From: JADLGH01 sp964586675 | GTDB lineage: Bacteria > Desulfobacterota_D > UBA1144 > Nemesobacterales > UBA2774 | Length of the DNA: 58,017 nt | Assembly: GCA_964586675.1 (NCBI GenBank) | Contig: CAZPHQ010000020.1 | Coordinates: forward strand, 1 to 58,017 | Direction: 5' to 3' | Part shown: positions 34,495 to 42,603 of the stretch, piece after piece | Layout: each line of letters starts with the position of its first letter | How positions within the stretch are numbered: the first letter of the stretch is position 1 | Notes under the pieces: generated by a model | What the model was told of the DNA's origin: nothing | What the model saw: only the letters and a program-made list of their open reading frames with translations | The model's database searches: none | Program-made: the position numbers and the translations under genes

Positions 34495-35455
34495 AATTAA
34501 ATCCCCCCGGTTCCTCGCTCTCTCGGAACCGACCCCCTTTTCCTAATGGGGGTGAAAAACAAAAACTGGATTCCCGTCCCGGCTTCGCCTGCGGGCTTCG
34601 CCGCGGCAAGTACAGGCATTCGGGAATGACAGAAGTGTGGTGATTCCTCGCTTGCTCGGAATCGTTGGGAATGGACAAATCTGAAAGACTAAATCCCCCC
34701 CTTACCCCTCCGTCTTCGGCACGGCCTATCAGGCTTCGCAGTACTATGCCGCGACGAGCCTTTTCCTAAAAGGGGGACTAAAGAGAGATTTCTCGCGTGC
34801 GCTCGAAATGACAGATTAAAGATGTGGATTCCCGATTAAGGCATTCGGGAATGACAGAAGTGTGGTGATTCCTCGCTTGCTCGGAATCGTTGTTCGAAAT
34901 GACAAAGGCGCTTGACGGATTGCTGGCGGTACCCACTCACCCTTTATCCCTCTCCCTCGAGGGGAGAGGGGATTCAAAGGGGGCGTCGGATGGTTTGAGG
35001 ACTATCGAATGTTTACTTGCTCGCCCCGGTTTCTTAAGGGAGCTGAAAGACTAGGCAAAAACTGGATTCCCGTCCCGGCTTCGCCTGCGGGCTTCGCCGC
35101 GGCAAGTACAGGCATTCGGGCATGACAGAAGTGTGGTGATTCCTCGCTTGCTCGGAATCGTTGGGAATGACAAAAAAGAGAAAAGCGAGATCCTGAATGT
35201 TTTGGTTTGAGTCACTATTGAGCGGTACTGGACGAACTTTCGTGGAATAAGTAAAGGGCGTCCGATTCCTCGCTCGCTCGAAATCGTAGTTCAGGATGAC
35301 GGAAGGGTGGAGTCGCGGCAGGTGCCGCGACGTCGGATTCATGCACGCGCGGCGCGCTGGATTCCCGATTAATACATTCGGGAATGACAGAATTACTAAT
35401 TGAATCACCCTCACCCTGCACCCTCTCCCCTCAAGGGAGAGGGAAAAGTAGGGTA
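34495..35455. repeat. Large dispersed-repeat cluster
   Basis: The interval 34411-35744 has no convincing gene. Most of it is an array of hairpin repeats: at least two poly-C/poly-G units, one carrying a nested GC-rich insertion (about 34708-34760), several ATTCCCG..CGGGAATGACA units, an ATTTC/GAAAT unit, two CCCTCTCCC palindromes (34948-34970, 35421-35443) and a copy of the composite repeat found at 1-170. Another hairpin (ATTGCTTCGCTGC / GCAGCGAGCAAT) lies at 35612-35639. Confidence 0.85.
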
Positions 35456-35744
35456 GGTCAGATTTTTAACGCTCATCCGCTCGATCATCTCGACGGGGCA
35501 AGGCCTGTGACTTAGACAAAATGGACGACCGAACGGTGCTTTGAATTTCAGACCTTCCTACGTCGAATTCCTGCGGACGTTGTCCGCCCAATTTCGACGT
35601 CCCGGAAATGTATTGCTTCGCTGCGAGGCAGCGAGCAATATGATGTGTTTCGTAGGAGGGTGCTAGTTCTCATATCAACAGTCGCGCGAAGCGTGCATTA
35701 AATCTTAAACGCTGCAACGTCGATTGCCAGCGGGTGCGGCCCGC

Positions 35745-36710
35745 CTATTTGAACCAGCCGGTGCGGTAGAAGTAAAGCACCATGCCGATTGCGACTGCCA
35801 GCATGATGGCTATTGCGGCGTGATATCCGAATGCCCATTTCAGTGTGGGGATATATTCGAAGTTCATGCCGTATATTCCTGCGACCAGGTTCAGCGGGAG
35901 GAATATCGCCGCTACTATGGTGAGTATCTTGAGCCTGTTGTTCGTCTTGTCCTGGAGCATGAGGTCGTAGTGCTGATGGAGGTCTTCGAGCCTTCGCTCG
36001 TAACGGCTGAGGAAGCGGAAGCCGTTCCTGATCTCCTCGTCGAGGTTCTTGAAATTCTTCCCGAGCTTTCCTATGTCGAACGCCGGCCCTTCGTAGACGT
36101 GGAGCGTATTTATACAGTAGAGCTGGTCCTCGACCACGATGTTGACCCGGTCTACGTTCTTCTTTATATGGATTATGCCGTCTATATCTGTCACGAGCTT
36201 TTCGGCGATAACCCTGCTGCTGAGGGCTGTGATGTCTTCGCGGAGCGCCATGTAGAGCGCGTAGTTCTTCTCGACGAGATCGGCGAGGATGTAGTAAATG
36301 AGGGACGCGATCGTCGCGCGCTTCAGGTGAAGATTGTCGCAGAGGTTGGAGGCGAGCCTGCTCATCATGCCGACCTCGTTCCTGTGTATCGTTATGAGAA
36401 GGGTCGGCATGCAGACGAAGGAGATGTACTCGATTACGAACTCCTCGGTGTCCGTTATGACGGGGAATTCGAAGTAGAGCTCGAACTCGGAATGGGTGAC
36501 GGGGAGGTTCCGCTCCTTGAGGACGTAGTCGTTTATTATGGAATCGTCCTTCAATATCGGGCGGAGGAACTCTCTCAGCTCTTCCGGGTTCGGGTTGAGA
36601 ATGTCGACCCACCTGAGGCTGCCGTCGTATATGCCCGCCGGGTCGGGAGGCCCCCCGGTTTCCTCAGTCAGAAGAAGATTTTCGCCTATCGTGTAGGATT
36701 TGATCTTCAA
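35745..36710 (-). CDS. corA: CorA family magnesium/cobalt transporter
   Basis: A 321-residue divalent-cation channel. A large cytosolic helical domain is followed by two C-terminal membrane helices; the selectivity motif YGMN occurs in VAGIYGMNFEY near residue 275, followed by a second helix ending FYRTGWFK. The start is TTG with GGAGGG five bases upstream. An MgtE is also encoded in this window (26488), so the organism has two Mg2+ uptake routes. Confidence 0.93.
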   Translation of the reverse strand: MKIKSYTIGENLLLTEETGGPPDPAGIYDGSLRWVDILNPNPEELREFLRPILKDDSIINDYVLKERNLPVTHSEFELYFEFPVITDTEEFVIEYISFVCMPTLLITIHRNEVGMMSRLASNLCDNLHLKRATIASLIYYILADLVEKNYALYMALREDITALSSRVIAEKLVTDIDGIIHIKKNVDRVNIVVEDQLYCINTLHVYEGPAFDIGKLGKNFKNLDEEIRNGFRFLSRYERRLEDLHQHYDLMLQDKTNNRLKILTIVAAIFLPLNLVAGIYGMNFEYIPTLKWAFGYHAAIAIMLAVAIGMVLYFYRTGWFK

Positions 36711-36805
36711 GCGCGCCCTCCGGGACCTTGCCGCCGAAGCCCTTTGCGGCCGCCCCTGCGAGTAGTATTGTAATACCTATGGAAAAAATTTGAAGGGAGC
36801 TTCAC

Positions 36806-37156
36806 ATACTCTACATAATCGTTAAAACCGTCCTGACGGCGGCTGTTATAGTGGGGGCTTCGGAGCTCGGGAAGAGATATACGACCTTCGCCGCGCTGCT
36901 CCTGGCGCTTCCGCTTACGTCGCTCCTGGCGATGATGTGGCTATACATCGATACGAAGGACGCGGCGCGCGTGGCGGAGCTTTCGACGGGTATATTCTGG
37001 CTGGTCTTGCCCACGCTGCTATTCTTTTTAGTCCTGCCGTGGCTGATAAAACAGGGGGTTGGGTTCTGGGTTTCGATGGCGGCGTCGGCCATCATAATGG
37101 TGATTTTTTACCTGGGGTACGCGGCAATTGGCAAGAAGCTCGGGCTTCCGCTCTAG
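36806..37156 (+). CDS. DUF3147 family membrane protein, possible ATA start
   Basis: A 116-residue protein with about four membrane helices, of the DUF3147 family. The first standard in-frame start, GTG at 36851, would remove most of helix 1. In frame upstream, an ATA at 36806 sits six bases after AAGGGAG and would give LYIIVKTVLTAAVIVGASEL right after the initiator, which fits the family N-terminus well. The next stop upstream is at 36791. Either ATA is used as a start, or the base is a sequencing or assembly error for ATG. Function is unknown in the family. Confidence 0.7.
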   Translation: MLYIIVKTVLTAAVIVGASELGKRYTTFAALLLALPLTSLLAMMWLYIDTKDAARVAELSTGIFWLVLPTLLFFLVLPWLIKQGVGFWVSMAASAIIMVIFYLGYAAIGKKLGLPL

Positions 37157-37173
37157 CCTTCGGCGGGCGGGCG

Positions 37174-37755
37174 TTATCCTTCGCAGAGCCTCTGCCTGAG
37201 CCTGGCCATGCCGGCGCGCATCCAGCTCTTGACCGTGCCGAGGGGCTCGTTCATGTGGACGGAGATTTCCGTCTGGCTCATGCCGTGAAAATAGGCGAGC
37301 TCGATGGAGCGCCTCTGGGAGGCCGGCAGCTCCGAAAGGGCGCTCTCTATGAGCTCCCTCTTCTGGCGGGTTTCGGTTTCCTCGTCGGGCGGGCCGGAGT
37401 GGTCGGGGACGTCGTCGGGGAGGGGGTCCTGGAGGAACTTTCTCTTCTTACCGGAACGAAGCTTGTCTATGGCGCGGCTGCGTGTGAGGGTTATAAGCCA
37501 CGCCGAGGGCGAGCCCCTGTCGGGCGAGTATTCTGTTGAGCGCTGCCAGACCTGGTTGAAAACGTCGAGCGAGACCTCGTCGGCCTCGTCGTGACTCGAG
37601 AGTATCTTTGCGGCGAGCCCGTAAACCTGCGAAATGGTCTTGTCGTACAGCCTGCCGAGCGCCGACTCGCATCCGCGCGCTATCTTTGAAAGGAGCTCTG
37701 CGAGCTCCTGCTCTAATTGGGGAAGGCGGCCGCGGCCGCCGGAATTGTCAGGCAT
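37174..37755 (-). CDS. ECF-type RNA polymerase sigma factor
   Basis: A 193-residue sigma-70 family factor of the ECF group. Region 2 (about 28-98; SHDEADEVSLDVFNQVWQRS and TLTRSRAIDKLR) and region 4 (about 130-188; LPASQRRSIELAYFHGMSQTEI, GTVKSWMRAGMARLRQ) are complete. GGAGGAGG precedes the ATG. The divergent gene at 37990 encodes a matching anti-sigma factor, which resembles the SigK/RskA arrangement. Confidence 0.93.
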   Translation of the reverse strand: MPDNSGGRGRLPQLEQELAELLSKIARGCESALGRLYDKTISQVYGLAAKILSSHDEADEVSLDVFNQVWQRSTEYSPDRGSPSAWLITLTRSRAIDKLRSGKKRKFLQDPLPDDVPDHSGPPDEETETRQKRELIESALSELPASQRRSIELAYFHGMSQTEISVHMNEPLGTVKSWMRAGMARLRQRLCEG

Positions 37756-37989
37756 TCCTCCTCCGAAGCTCCCGCTACATAATTTAACCTAATCGTCATT
37801 TTATTGCCACACCGTATTATTTACCGGTCGTCTGCTGACGCTGGCGCCGCTCGTTTCAACCCCGGCGATTTTGCGCGGTTATAATATTTGGAAGCGGGTC
37901 AACCGAAACCCCAGCCCCGCCCGTATATTTAAATAAGCGTCGGTTTTATATATAATGTCAGAAAATCCCGAACTTAAGAACCTGAGAAA

Positions 37990-38883
37990 ATGCCCGACCA
38001 GATGAGCGAAATGTCGAGAGAAGAGGAGCTGATACTGCTTTACGTGCTCGGCGCGCTCGAAGGCGAGGAGCTCGAGGAAGCGGAGCGGCTCATCGCCTCG
38101 AACACGGAAGAGACGAGGCGTATGCTCGCGGATTACGAGTCTGTAGCATCCCTCCTTCCCTATGCCGCGAGGCCCGCAGTCCCTTCCCCCGATCTCAAAA
38201 AAAAACTCCTTGCCGATGTGAGGCGTAAAAAATCGCGCGAAATACGTGAAGCGGCCACTCCCGCGAAGGAAGGCTTTCTCGGAGGCATTTTCAGGCCTCA
38301 ATGGCTGGGATTCGGAGGGCTCGCCGCGGCCGCGCTCGTGGCTCTCCTGGTGATGAATATCTCGCTCAGGAACACTATAGGCCAGCGGGACGCCACGATA
38401 GGATCGCTAAACGAAAAACTGACGGCGAGCGCGGGCGACATAGAGAAGCTCGAAAACCTTCTCGCGGCCAAGGAAAGCGAGGTCGACTCGCTCGAAACGA
38501 AGCTCGCGAGCGTCGAGCTCGTGACGGATTTCATGAAGGATCAGAATATCGTTCTCGTCCAGCTCGACGCCAGGGCTCCCGGGTTTCAGTCCTCGGGGAG
38601 GGTGCTCTGGGACAAGGAAGAGCACGACGCGCTCCTTTACTGCCTCAACATGCCGGACGCACCCAGGGGGAAGACCTATCAGTGGTGGGTTATAGTGAAA
38701 GGCGAGGCCAAGAGCATGGGCATTTTTGATGTGAACGACGAGGGGGATAGCGTCGTGCTCATAGAATCCCTTAAAAAGTTCGGCAATGTAAGAGATATTG
38801 AAGCGTTCAAGGTTACGGTCGAGCCCGATGGAGGGGTGAAGGCCCCGACCGGAAAAGAGCTCATAGCCGGGGCGTCCATATAG
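37990..38883 (+). CDS. Anti-sigma factor, RskA-like
   Basis: A 297-residue single-pass inner-membrane protein. The N-terminal cytosolic domain (EEELILLYVLGALEGEELEEAE, about 11-32) matches the RskA/anti-sigma-K type that lacks the zinc motif. A membrane helix (about 105-122) is followed by a coiled coil and the periplasmic RskA C-terminal domain (GRVLWDKEEHDALLYCLNMP onward, with TYQWWVI). It should hold the ECF sigma factor (37174) at the membrane until proteolysis frees it. The two genes are divergent and not overlapping as in most such pairs. Confidence 0.88.
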   Translation: MPDQMSEMSREEELILLYVLGALEGEELEEAERLIASNTEETRRMLADYESVASLLPYAARPAVPSPDLKKKLLADVRRKKSREIREAATPAKEGFLGGIFRPQWLGFGGLAAAALVALLVMNISLRNTIGQRDATIGSLNEKLTASAGDIEKLENLLAAKESEVDSLETKLASVELVTDFMKDQNIVLVQLDARAPGFQSSGRVLWDKEEHDALLYCLNMPDAPRGKTYQWWVIVKGEAKSMGIFDVNDEGDSVVLIESLKKFGNVRDIEAFKVTVEPDGGVKAPTGKELIAGASI

Positions 38884-39064
38884 TTTTCCAGTCGATTTTA
38901 CGGCTGCTTTCCGCACCGCCGAAAGCATGCATCCGCAATATTTTTTCTCCGGTCAAGACCCGCGCCGCGCATCATCCTCCTTGCATTTTTTTCCAACATC
39001 TTTTAAATTTTCTATTTAGGACAGGGTTCCGAAGTAAAACCACTTTAGCCTCGGAGGTACGGTA

Positions 39065-40483
39065 ATGGCCAGAAGCGCCGACAGTAAGGACAATAACGGC
39101 AAGACGAACGGTAAGCTCGTCTTGAGTGAGCGTTATCAGAAGGCGCTCAGCTACCCTCTTTTCGATTCGATCTTCAACCGCCGCTCGAGGAGATTCGGGC
39201 TCGGAATGAAGCTCGAAGACCCGACGCTCGGGTTCGAGTCGAAGTACGACCCGGTGCCGCTCGAAGAGATGGAAGAGGCCCTTCTCGTATGGGCTGGAAC
39301 GGGGCTCACGGGGCTTTGCCTGGCCGACCTTCCCCCCGAAACCGGAATCGACCTCCTCTGCCAGTGGACGGGGAGGACGTGGCCTTCCGCATGCAACAAC
39401 CACGGCACCGAGCTTTTCTTCACGAACGACAGCGGGCTCTATCACGTTAACGTAAAGAACATGCTGCCGAAGAATCACGAGCTCGACATGTTCTTCAAGA
39501 TGAGCAAGGAAGAGCGCATGGCGAGGATTTTAGAGCTCTACCGCGAGAGCCTTGTTAAGCTCGAAGACGGAAGGGCCCAACTCCCCGACAAGATGCCGGG
39601 GCTTTTCGAATTCAACCAGTGGAATACGAACAAGCCCGGGACGTCTGTATTCATACCTGTGACGGACGTGACCGAGGAATACATAAATCTCCTTCATCTA
39701 TACTGCAGCAACTCCTACGGCTTTACCATAATCGACGACCTCACCGGGAAGCCCGCGGGCGTCGAGAAGTGGATACAGAAGGGAAGGCTCAAGGACAACA
39801 TAAAGCTCTCGCTCTTCGACCTCGAAGTGAGAATACTCACGGGGCTGAACGTCGAGCAGGCATTCATATGCCAGAACATGAGCCTCGCGCTCCAGGCCCT
39901 CGGGCTTGCGGGGTGGACGTTCAGCGGGTTCATACCGAGGTTCGCTCTCGGCGGAGCGCCGCAGCTCTTCAAGGGGCTTGGGTTCAGGTTCATACAGCCG
40001 AAGAAGGGCACAATCGATCCACCGACGACCGTGCCTGTCGGAAAGGACGGCGTCTTCCACGCCTATTGCCCTCCCTACTATAAAGATATGAACGAGGCGA
40101 TAGACGCGTTCCACGAGCACAAGGAAGCGGCGTGGAAACCGGAGAAGCCGTTCCCGTACGCCGAGCCCGACAAGCATCTCATGCGCGCGCCGAGGCCGAC
40201 GGAGACGACCATACAAATCGTGAAGGACGTCGCGAATTACATCTACGACACATACGGCAGGTTCCCGGCGTTCGTCGACCCGATGTACATGAGGCTCGTT
40301 TTCCAGGCGATGAACATAGACGTCGAGTTCTACGACAAGTTTTACCCGCAGGGCTCTTACTCCGAGCGGCACATCGACGCGTTCCAGAGCCACACCGGAG
40401 CCGGCCACCAGGCGGCCGCCGGACGCGATAACGTCAAAACGGCCGAAGAGAGAGCGTCGGGCGGGAAAAAGATCAAGGCTTAA
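39065..40483 (+). CDS. Uncharacterised protein, 472 residues
   Basis: I do not firmly recognise this protein. It has no signal peptide or clear membrane helix. An early segment, IFNRRSRRFGLGM (about 37-49), recalls the phosphate-binding start of nitroreductase-like flavoproteins, and WAGTGLTGLCLADLP and NMSLALQALGLAGWTFSGF would fit helices of that fold, but the chain is about twice the usual length. The C-terminal 120 residues include a Pro-rich segment and the motif YPQGSYSERHIDAFQSH. CGGAGGTACGGTA gives a good ribosome site. The gene is single with its own terminator. Confidence 0.7.
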   Translation: MARSADSKDNNGKTNGKLVLSERYQKALSYPLFDSIFNRRSRRFGLGMKLEDPTLGFESKYDPVPLEEMEEALLVWAGTGLTGLCLADLPPETGIDLLCQWTGRTWPSACNNHGTELFFTNDSGLYHVNVKNMLPKNHELDMFFKMSKEERMARILELYRESLVKLEDGRAQLPDKMPGLFEFNQWNTNKPGTSVFIPVTDVTEEYINLLHLYCSNSYGFTIIDDLTGKPAGVEKWIQKGRLKDNIKLSLFDLEVRILTGLNVEQAFICQNMSLALQALGLAGWTFSGFIPRFALGGAPQLFKGLGFRFIQPKKGTIDPPTTVPVGKDGVFHAYCPPYYKDMNEAIDAFHEHKEAAWKPEKPFPYAEPDKHLMRAPRPTETTIQIVKDVANYIYDTYGRFPAFVDPMYMRLVFQAMNIDVEFYDKFYPQGSYSERHIDAFQSHTGAGHQAAAGRDNVKTAEERASGGKKIKA

Positions 40484-40513
40484 TTAAATTCCGAACACAC
40501 CTTGGCAAGATGA

Positions 40514-40537
40514 GCGCCCGCTCCGACCGGCGGGCGC
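40514..40537 (+). terminator. GC-rich hairpin terminator
   Basis: GCGCCCGC / GCGGGCGC, perfect 8-bp stem with an 8-base loop, followed by ATTTATTCC. It ends the gene at 39065-40483. Confidence 0.65.
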
Positions 40538-40564
40538 GATTTATTCCTGCGCCGAGTATAACAC

Positions 40565-40593
40565 TTGACAAACACTTAATAATTATCTACATT
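40565..40593 (+). promoter_or_regulatory. Sigma-70 type promoter of the HU/IHF gene
   Basis: A perfect TTGACA (40565-40570), 17 bases, then TACATT (40588-40593). It stands 58 bases before the ATG at 40652. Confidence 0.65.
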
Positions 40594-40651
40594 GGAATTG
40601 TAGGCGGGGGTATGCGCCGCGCCTCACTAAAACGGTTGGGAGTTCCAAAAT

Positions 40652-40933
40652 ATGAAGCGTTCAGATATTGAAAAGGATTTAGCGGACAGATTCAATCTAC
40701 AGCCTTCCCAGTCGGAGCAGATACTCGATACCATTATCGAGCACATGACGGGAGTCCTCGAAAACGGGGGCCGTATAGAGATAAGGGGATTCGGCAGCTT
40801 CTTCACGAAAAGCTACGGCTCTTACGAGGGCAGGAACCCCAGGACGGGCGACAAAGTTACGGTATCCAGCAAGAAGCTCCCGCATTTCCGCCCGAGCCGC
40901 GAGCTCATAGCCAAACTGAACGGCGAGGAATAA
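40652..40933 (+). CDS. HU/IHF family DNA-binding protein
   Basis: A 93-residue histone-like protein. The DNA-binding arm signature GRIEIRGFGSFFTKSYGSYEGRNPRTG spans about 40-66 and includes the intercalating Pro of the arm, as in IHF-beta. It would form dimers that bend DNA. If it works as IHF it could assist sigma-54 promoters such as the one at 408, but that is inference. The family is certain; the HU or IHF subtype is not. Confidence 0.93.
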   Translation: MKRSDIEKDLADRFNLQPSQSEQILDTIIEHMTGVLENGGRIEIRGFGSFFTKSYGSYEGRNPRTGDKVTVSSKKLPHFRPSRELIAKLNGEE

Positions 40934-41043
40934 AGCCTCGGGCGCTTTCACCGGGCGGCGGGCGTCGACGCGCCTTGAAACGAGGCGCGTGAGCCTGGCC
41001 GGGAGCGATTGACAATTACGCGCCATCCGCTAGCCTCTTCCCT

Positions 41044-41682
41044 ATGTCTTTACTTAAAATACTCAAATATCCGGACCCTTTCCTGAGAAAGAAATGCGCC
41101 CCCGTCGAGGAGATCGACGAGGAGCTTCTCACGCTTTTGGACGATATGACGGAGACCATGTACGCCGCGAGGGGCGTCGGGCTGGCCGCATCGCAGGTAG
41201 GAGCGGACAAGAGGGTCGTCGTGATAGACGTGAGCCCGTGGTACAGGAACGACGGCGGGGAAGAGGGCGAGGGGGATGATGAGTCAGGCGAGGCGGCGCA
41301 TGCCGAGTGCTCGCATTCCGACGAGTGCTCTCATTGTCACGACGAAGAGGAATATGACGGCCCCGGGCTGATAGAGCTTATAAATCCCGTTATCGTATAC
41401 TCCGAGGGGTCGGCTGTCGCCGAGGAGGCATGCCTCAGCATCCCGGGCTTTTCGAGCGAGGTGAAGCGCAAGTACAAAGTCGTCGTCGAGGCCTATAACC
41501 GGGATGGGGACGCGATAGAAATCGAGGCGGAGGACCTTCTCGCACGTGTATTCCAGCACGAGATAGACCACCTCGACGGGATACTTTTCATAGACAGGCT
41601 CAGCAGGCTGAAGCGCGAGCTGATCAAGCGCAAGATCGAAAAGGAGTTCGGGAAAGAGGAAAAGAGGTATGCCGTGCTGTGA
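41044..41682 (+). CDS. def: Peptide deformylase with His/Cys-rich acidic insert
   Basis: A 212-residue metalloenzyme that removes the formyl group from new proteins. All three motifs are intact: GVGLAASQ (44-51), EACLS (128-132, Cys metal ligand) and HEIDH (172-176, two His ligands and Glu). Between motifs 1 and 2, where family members have a short loop, there is an insert of about 40 residues (67-107). It is strongly acidic and carries four His (86, 91, 97, 99) and three Cys (89, 95, 98) within 14 residues. This looks like a metal-binding segment that might store or deliver the catalytic metal. The frame is continuous and codon use is unchanged. Confidence 0.93.
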   Translation: MSLLKILKYPDPFLRKKCAPVEEIDEELLTLLDDMTETMYAARGVGLAASQVGADKRVVVIDVSPWYRNDGGEEGEGDDESGEAAHAECSHSDECSHCHDEEEYDGPGLIELINPVIVYSEGSAVAEEACLSIPGFSSEVKRKYKVVVEAYNRDGDAIEIEAEDLLARVFQHEIDHLDGILFIDRLSRLKRELIKRKIEKEFGKEEKRYAVL

Positions 41683-41740
41683 AACGCGTGGGCGGATGAT
41701 GCGGTAAATCGATCGTCAGCGACTTGAACTTAAAATAAAA

Positions 41741-41760
41741 AAGGGAGCCGAAGCTCCCTT
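41741..41760. terminator. Bidirectional terminator
   Basis: AAGGGAGC-CGAA-GCTCCCTT, perfect 8-bp stem with a four-base loop, A-rich on the left and T-rich on the right. It serves the convergent def and IPTL-CTERM genes. Confidence 0.85.
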
Positions 41761-41786
41761 CTTTAATTTTTATTTTGCTGTCTTAC

Positions 41787-42254
41787 CTATAGTGCGGCTT
41801 TCTTTCTGCGTGATACTACGGCTAATCCGATGAGTCCCAACACCCCCGCCATGGCTATCATTCCCCATTCGGAAAGGGTCGGGATAGGATTGATTTGCCG
41901 CAGGTTGCATCCTCGTATCAGGCGCTCCTTGCAATCTCGGAATTCCTGGTCGCTTATCTGCGTTCCGAAACCGGCTTCACCAATTTCGAGTATTCCGCAT
42001 GCCGGAAGCTCGTCTGGTCTCTGAATCACGTCATAGATAAAAGTATCCGAGAAGACCTCAACATTGTCCGGGGTCAGTACGAATTGCGTTCCTTCTCCGA
42101 GCTCGCCGCCCGGGCATAGTATGTCCAGGATCTCATTGCCGGTGAATCCGGTCGACAATTCCGAATCGTCACACGGACAAGAGGGTGTTTGAGCGACAGC
42201 GTAATTTGCCGCGAAAACAATGGCTAACAATATCAATGTGTTAAAGATTTTCAT
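41787..42254 (-). CDS. Secreted protein with IPTL-CTERM sorting signal
   Basis: A 155-residue exported protein. The signal peptide (1-21, ending ANYAVAQ) is followed by a small acidic domain with about seven Cys. The C-terminus has the IPTL-CTERM layout: motif IPTLSEWG (near 122-129), a hydrophobic helix (MIAMAGVLGLIGLAVV) and a basic tail (SRRKK). This is a sorting signal related to PEP-CTERM, thought to be handled by exosortase-type enzymes; none is in the window. GGAGGATGAAAA precedes the ATG. The domain itself is unassigned. Confidence 0.85.
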   Translation of the reverse strand: MKIFNTLILLAIVFAANYAVAQTPSCPCDDSELSTGFTGNEILDILCPGGELGEGTQFVLTPDNVEVFSDTFIYDVIQRPDELPACGILEIGEAGFGTQISDQEFRDCKERLIRGCNLRQINPIPTLSEWGMIAMAGVLGLIGLAVVSRRKKAAL

Positions 42255-42603
42255 TTTTCATCCTCCATTAGGTATTTTGAAACGCAGGTATTTAAATAGT
42301 CACTTAGTATAATATTGCCGCCTATACAATGTAATAGAGATCGTTTAGTCGTAATGGCGGATTATGGATGAGGATTTTTCCCGTGTGCCGGCCGCTCCGG
42401 CGGGGTACGTAGTCTGCTGCGGACGGTGAATTAGAACTCTCCCACCCTTGCCGCGTCGCACCCTCCGCCCGAAAGGGGGCAGAGGGGGAACAAACCGTAT
42501 TCAATATCGGTATTGCGCCGAATCTCTGACGGCCGTATTTTTAGGCAGGCCGAATCGGGCGCAGCGTGTTCCCGGCGGCAAAGGAGAAGGCCAGGAGAGG
42601 GTG
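42255..42603. other. Intergenic region between divergent secreted-protein genes
   Basis: A 349-base stretch with no gene. The left part (42255-42350) is AT-rich and should hold the promoter of the IPTL-CTERM gene. The right part is GC-rich and lies before the thaumatin-like gene; an open frame from 42448 continues into that gene but begins without a ribosome site and lacks a signal peptide, so it is not used as the start. Confidence 0.5.

Noticed and set aside
33550..34500. 316-residue plus-strand frame over the TPR peptidase gene
   Set aside because: Asp/Glu/Arg/Tyr-rich shadow without any domain.
35724..36773. 349-residue plus-strand frame over corA
   Set aside because: Shadow of corA, which has the GMN motif and full length.
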